From positions 5,683,501 through 5,747,500 of the forward strand of contig NZ_CP031728.1 of assembly GCF_008806975.1 (NCBI RefSeq): DNA of 64,000 nucleotides, in the 5' to 3' direction. Shown one piece after another: positions 61,312 to 64,000 of this stretch. The notes under the pieces are model-generated. The model had not been told where the DNA came from. It saw only the letters and a list, made by a program, of their open reading frames with translations, and did no database searches. Position 1 is the stretch's first letter. The number at the start of each line of letters is the position of its first letter. The position numbers were made by a program, and so were the translations under genes. This DNA is from Cellvibrio sp. KY-GH-1 (GTDB taxonomy: Bacteria > Pseudomonadota > Gammaproteobacteria > Pseudomonadales > Cellvibrionaceae).

Positions 61312-62127
61312 ATGAGCCTTAATCCGCTAGGACAGCAAACAGAATATGTTTCCGAGTATGCGCCGCAGTTGTTATTTCCTATTGCGCGAGCGGAATCGCG
61401 TAAACAGTTGGGAATTGGTAATAGCTTGCCTTTTTTTGGAGTGGATGTTTGGACAGGATACGAGTTGTCTTGGTTGAATGCATCGGGCAAGCCGGTTGTT
61501 GCGGTGGCAGAGTTTAGAATTCCCTGTGACAGCGAGTATATTGTTGAATCCAAATCCTTTAAGTTGTACCTCAATTCATTAAACCAAACGCGCTTTAATA
61601 GCATCGACGAAGTGCAGGGTGTATTGGTGCGGGACTTATCTCAGGCAGCAAAAGCTTCAGTGGCTGTACAGATTTTTCCTGTGTGCAACAGTAGCTATTT
61701 GGCTGAAATTGCACAGCCCATTGCAATTGATTTGGATAATCTGGATGTGGTCGTTGACACTTACCATCCTGCGCCTGATTTGTTAACGGTATCAGCTGGG
61801 TTTGTAGATGAAACTTTAGTGAGTCATCTGTTAAAGACAAATTGTCCTGTCACTGGTCAGCCAGATTGGGCGAGTGTTTTCATTCGCTACAGTGGCAATA
61901 AAATTGTGCACGAAAATTTGTTGCGTTACTTGATTTCATTTCGCGAGCATCAGGATTTTCATGAGCATTGCGTGGAGCGCATTTTTTGTGATTTGCAGCG
62001 CGTGTGCAAACCGCAAAGCTTAAGTGTCTATGCTCGCTACACGCGTCGGGGGGGGTTGGATATTAATCCATTTCGCTCCACTGACCCGCAAGCAGAGGCG
62101 CTTGCAATCAGAATGGTGCGCCAGTAG
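61312..62127 (+). CDS. queF: NADPH-dependent preQ0 reductase QueF
   Basis: About 271 residues, the long (E. coli-type, about 282) QueF that reduces 7-cyano-7-deazaguanine to preQ1 in queuosine biosynthesis. The family motif is ESKSFKLYLNSLNQTRF near residue 85, and the active-site Cys is in TNCPVTGQPDWASVFI near 184-198. Tandem ATGs occur at 61309 and 61312; GGAGG (61301-61305) is better spaced for the second. The 3' end overlaps the converging hypothetical gene by 20 bases. Confidence 0.95.
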   Translation: MSLNPLGQQTEYVSEYAPQLLFPIARAESRKQLGIGNSLPFFGVDVWTGYELSWLNASGKPVVAVAEFRIPCDSEYIVESKSFKLYLNSLNQTRFNSIDEVQGVLVRDLSQAAKASVAVQIFPVCNSSYLAEIAQPIAIDLDNLDVVVDTYHPAPDLLTVSAGFVDETLVSHLLKTNCPVTGQPDWASVFIRYSGNKIVHENLLRYLISFREHQDFHEHCVERIFCDLQRVCKPQSLSVYARYTRRGGLDINPFRSTDPQAEALAIRMVRQ

Positions 62128-62548
62128 CCTGAAATAAACTCAGCGGGCGATCGAGTCCTGATACAGGTCTCCATAACAGATTGAGGAATCTTAGTGCGTC
62201 TGCTTTGTTGGCGGTGACAGTGTTCGGGATGTTGATCGAGTTATAAATGTTCTTGAGGAGCTGCACAACTTTTGTTGTAGCAGGGCAGTGACCATGCGCC
62301 TCAATAACAACTTTCTTTAGCCCCTTCATTTTGCAGGTATATGCTTCCAGGTCAATGCGATCGACTTCTTTCAAGGTGATTGCCCTCAGGCCCAGGGGTA
62401 ACTGAATCCATAGCTGGTAGCCACTGGGAAATTTGTTCCTGGCCTTGTTAATTTTATCGAAAATTTCTTCTAGCTGCTCTTCAGTGGGGCTTCGTAGAAT
62501 TATCAATTTGATCAGGTTTTCATTGGTGCGCGTTTGTAATCTATACAT
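62108..62548 (-). CDS. Conserved-looking small protein of unknown function
   Basis: A 146-residue protein with alternating helix/strand pattern (LIKLIILRSPTEEQLEEIFDKINKARNKFP; YTCKMKGLKKVVIEAHGHCPATTKVVQLLKNIY) suggestive of an alpha/beta sandwich of STAS/SpoIIAA-like type, but no diagnostic motif. It has two Cys and no signal or membrane segment. It overlaps queF at the 3' end. Function unknown; it precedes an adenylate cyclase gene on the same strand after 169 bases. Confidence 0.6.
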   Translation of the reverse strand: MYRLQTRTNENLIKLIILRSPTEEQLEEIFDKINKARNKFPSGYQLWIQLPLGLRAITLKEVDRIDLEAYTCKMKGLKKVVIEAHGHCPATTKVVQLLKNIYNSINIPNTVTANKADALRFLNLLWRPVSGLDRPLSLFQATGAPF

Positions 62549-62717
62549 TTTAGAGCTCCGAGGGGATAGTTAACTAGTCCCGTGAATCTCTAATAAATAT
62601 AGTCGTTAAACGTAACTTGGCTGTGATTGCAGATTTTTTGTTAGGTATATTATTTTCTTATTGGCAGGGAATTAAGTTGGTTGTAGTTATATGCCTAATG
62701 TAGATTATTTTGAATAG

Positions 62718-64000
62718 TTACACGATAACTTTGTCTTTTAATCTGGCCGCCGCTTTTTCCAGCGCCTCGATTACTTTTTGCTTGTCATAGTTGCGCACTT
62801 TATCCATATCCAGATACATGGAAAATCCTTCAGCTCGATCTTCAAAGTACGTTTGGTTTTTGCCCATTTCTTTGCGCAAATCGGCAACTTGATACACCTT
62901 GATCGGCATAGAAAAGCCTTTAACCTGGATTTCACCCTTGTCACGACACATGACGGTGTCTTTAACCAATGACCAGGTTTCATGGGATATAAGAATTTCA
63001 TCGGGTTCTGCCGCAGACTCCAGGCGGCTTGCGAGGTTTACCTGAGTGCCCAGTACGGTGTAATCCAGGTGATTTGATGTACCAAATGTACCCACGGTAC
63101 AGTATCCGGTATTAATGCCCATGCGTACTTGCAATGGCTTTTTTATACCTTGGTTGAACCATTCCTGCTGCATTGACTTAATGCGTTTTTTCATGGCGAT
63201 GGCCATGGCAACGCAGCGAGTAGCGTCATCCTTTACGCCTTTGCTGGCGCTATCGCCAAATAACACCATAATGCCATCGCCCATAAACTTGTCGATGGTG
63301 CCGCCGTAATGAATCACGATTTTGGACATTTCGGTCAGATAGTGATTGAGTAGTTCAGTCAGGGCTTCTGCTTCAATTTCCTCGGCGAGCTGACTGAAAT
63401 CTTTGATGTCAGAGAAAAACACGCTGATGCGTTTGCGCTCGGCTTGCAGGTGTTTATCATCGCCGCGATTGATCGCTTGCCATACGGGAGGGGGCAAGTA
63501 GCGGGACAATTTATAAGCGCGGATTTTATGCCATTTTTGTTCGTTTTCAAGTTGCTTTTGGCTGAGTACCAATTTGTGAAAGCGCTGATGCATATAAATG
63601 GCGTACACCAGAAAATAGGTAGCAACTCCGATGAGGCTGGCACCGCTAATTTCAATATTGCTGGACAGCATTAGCTGCGGGCTGTGAATAAACAGGCTTA
63701 ACACTACGCCAACAGCGAAGGCACTATTGTCTTCGAGTAGCTTCCGAATGCCACCACTAATAAGGGCATTGAACTGGATCATCGTCAGAAACATGACGCA
63801 GGGCAATATACTGAAATCCGTCAGGCTCAGCACGATACCGATAAGAGCGGCATCAACATGCGAAAGCCAGCGGCTGATATTTGTCATTAATTCGGGAATT
63901 TGCTTGCGCGTAAAATGGTAAGTCCCATAAGCATAGGCGAGCAGGAAAACTATCATTCCTAGATGAATCGGGCTTGGGCTATTCCAATTGATAAAAGAAG
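62718..64000 (-). CDS. Class III adenylate cyclase with MASE2-type membrane domain, 5' end outside window
   Basis: The frame continues open to the right edge (residues ...NWNSPSPIHLG before the first ATG at 63956), so the start lies beyond the window. The visible N-terminal part has five or six hydrophobic helices with the MASE2-like pattern HVDAALIGIVLSLTDFSILPCVMFL. From about residue 170 of the visible part follows a class III cyclase domain: metal Asp in VFFSDIKDFSQLAEE, second Asp in FMGDGIMVLFGD, and DYTVLGTQVNLASRLE for substrate and transition-state contacts. This order is that of Pseudomonas CyaB, which makes cAMP for the Vfr virulence regulator. No cognate regulator is in view. Confidence 0.88.
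   Translation of the reverse strand, partial: SFINWNSPSPIHLGMIVFLLAYAYGTYHFTRKQIPELMTNISRWLSHVDAALIGIVLSLTDFSILPCVMFLTMIQFNALISGGIRKLLEDNSAFAVGVVLSLFIHSPQLMLSSNIEISGASLIGVATYFLVYAIYMHQRFHKLVLSQKQLENEQKWHKIRAYKLSRYLPPPVWQAINRGDDKHLQAERKRISVFFSDIKDFSQLAEEIEAEALTELLNHYLTEMSKIVIHYGGTIDKFMGDGIMVLFGDSASKGVKDDATRCVAMAIAMKKRIKSMQQEWFNQGIKKPLQVRMGINTGYCTVGTFGTSNHLDYTVLGTQVNLASRLESAAEPDEILISHETWSLVKDTVMCRDKGEIQVKGFSMPIKVYQVADLRKEMGKNQTYFEDRAEGFSMYLDMDKVRNYDKQKVIEALEKAAARLKDKVIV

Overview
The window looks like a chromosome segment of a polysaccharide-degrading gammaproteobacterium, most likely Cellvibrio or a close relative in the Cellvibrionaceae. This is inferred from large secreted glycoside hydrolases with poly-serine linkers and CBM6/CBM32 modules, together with Pseudomonas-type housekeeping genes (cysI-DUF934, ydiJ, rluA, actP, queF, yadGH-like). 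No taxonomic marker such as rRNA is present, so the assignment is inference.

Layout. 1-6.1 kb: assimilatory sulfite reductase with its DUF934 partner, an RluA-type pseudouridine synthase, a GH16-like lipoprotein behind a LacI-type palindrome, and the DUF485-ActP acetate uptake operon. 6.3-10.3 kb: a DesK/DesR-like two-component pair, divergent from an SPFH/RHH/DUF4177 operon, then an FCD-type GntR regulator. 10.3-11 kb: a long intergenic region with palindromes, a candidate small RNA and stacked terminators. 11-16.7 kb: a DUF349 protein and the D-2-hydroxyglutarate dehydrogenase YdiJ. 17-24.8 kb: a signalling island made of a short AraC protein, a response regulator, a multi-TM histidine kinase, a LuxI/FeeM-like acyl-signal synthase, a divergent DHp-like+REC protein and a TonB-dependent receptor. 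24.9-26.2 kb: an autoregulated-looking PadR/HAAS pair.

26.4-39.3 kb: a beta-glucan utilisation locus: a GH16+GH128 double enzyme, a secreted small protein, a CE2-type acetyl esterase, a membrane-bound AraC sensor, a GH5-CBM6 enzyme, and a GH16 enzyme whose catalytic domain is interrupted by what reads as a circularly permuted CBM32. An 8-bp motif occurs at nearly the same distance upstream of two of the glucanase genes, and a related one lies upstream of the third.

39.5-47 kb: a lower-GC accessory stretch with an LprI-like protein, an AHSA1/VOC pair, an IS3-family element that truncates a secreted-protein gene, a nonsense-mutated pseudogene, a decayed antitoxin remnant and an unknown cysteine-rich secreted protein. 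47.4-58.8 kb: an MHS transporter; a two-gene unit coupling a dCache sensor fused to a degenerate MinD/TadZ-like P-loop domain with a pentameric ligand-gated ion channel; DUF2956; an EamA transporter; a 1309-residue secreted protein ending in a GSDH-like propeller; and a TM-anchored unknown. 58.9-64 kb: a duplicated tRNA-Glu/tRNA-Gly pair behind a consensus promoter, a YadGH-like ABC exporter, QueF, an unknown, and the start-truncated gene of a MASE2-type class III adenylate cyclase.

The most novel-looking items are the LuxI/FeeM-like synthase island (17.6-24.8 kb), the sensor-P-loop/pLGIC pair (48.8-52.1 kb), and the permuted CBM32 nested in a GH16 domain (36.98-39.24 kb).
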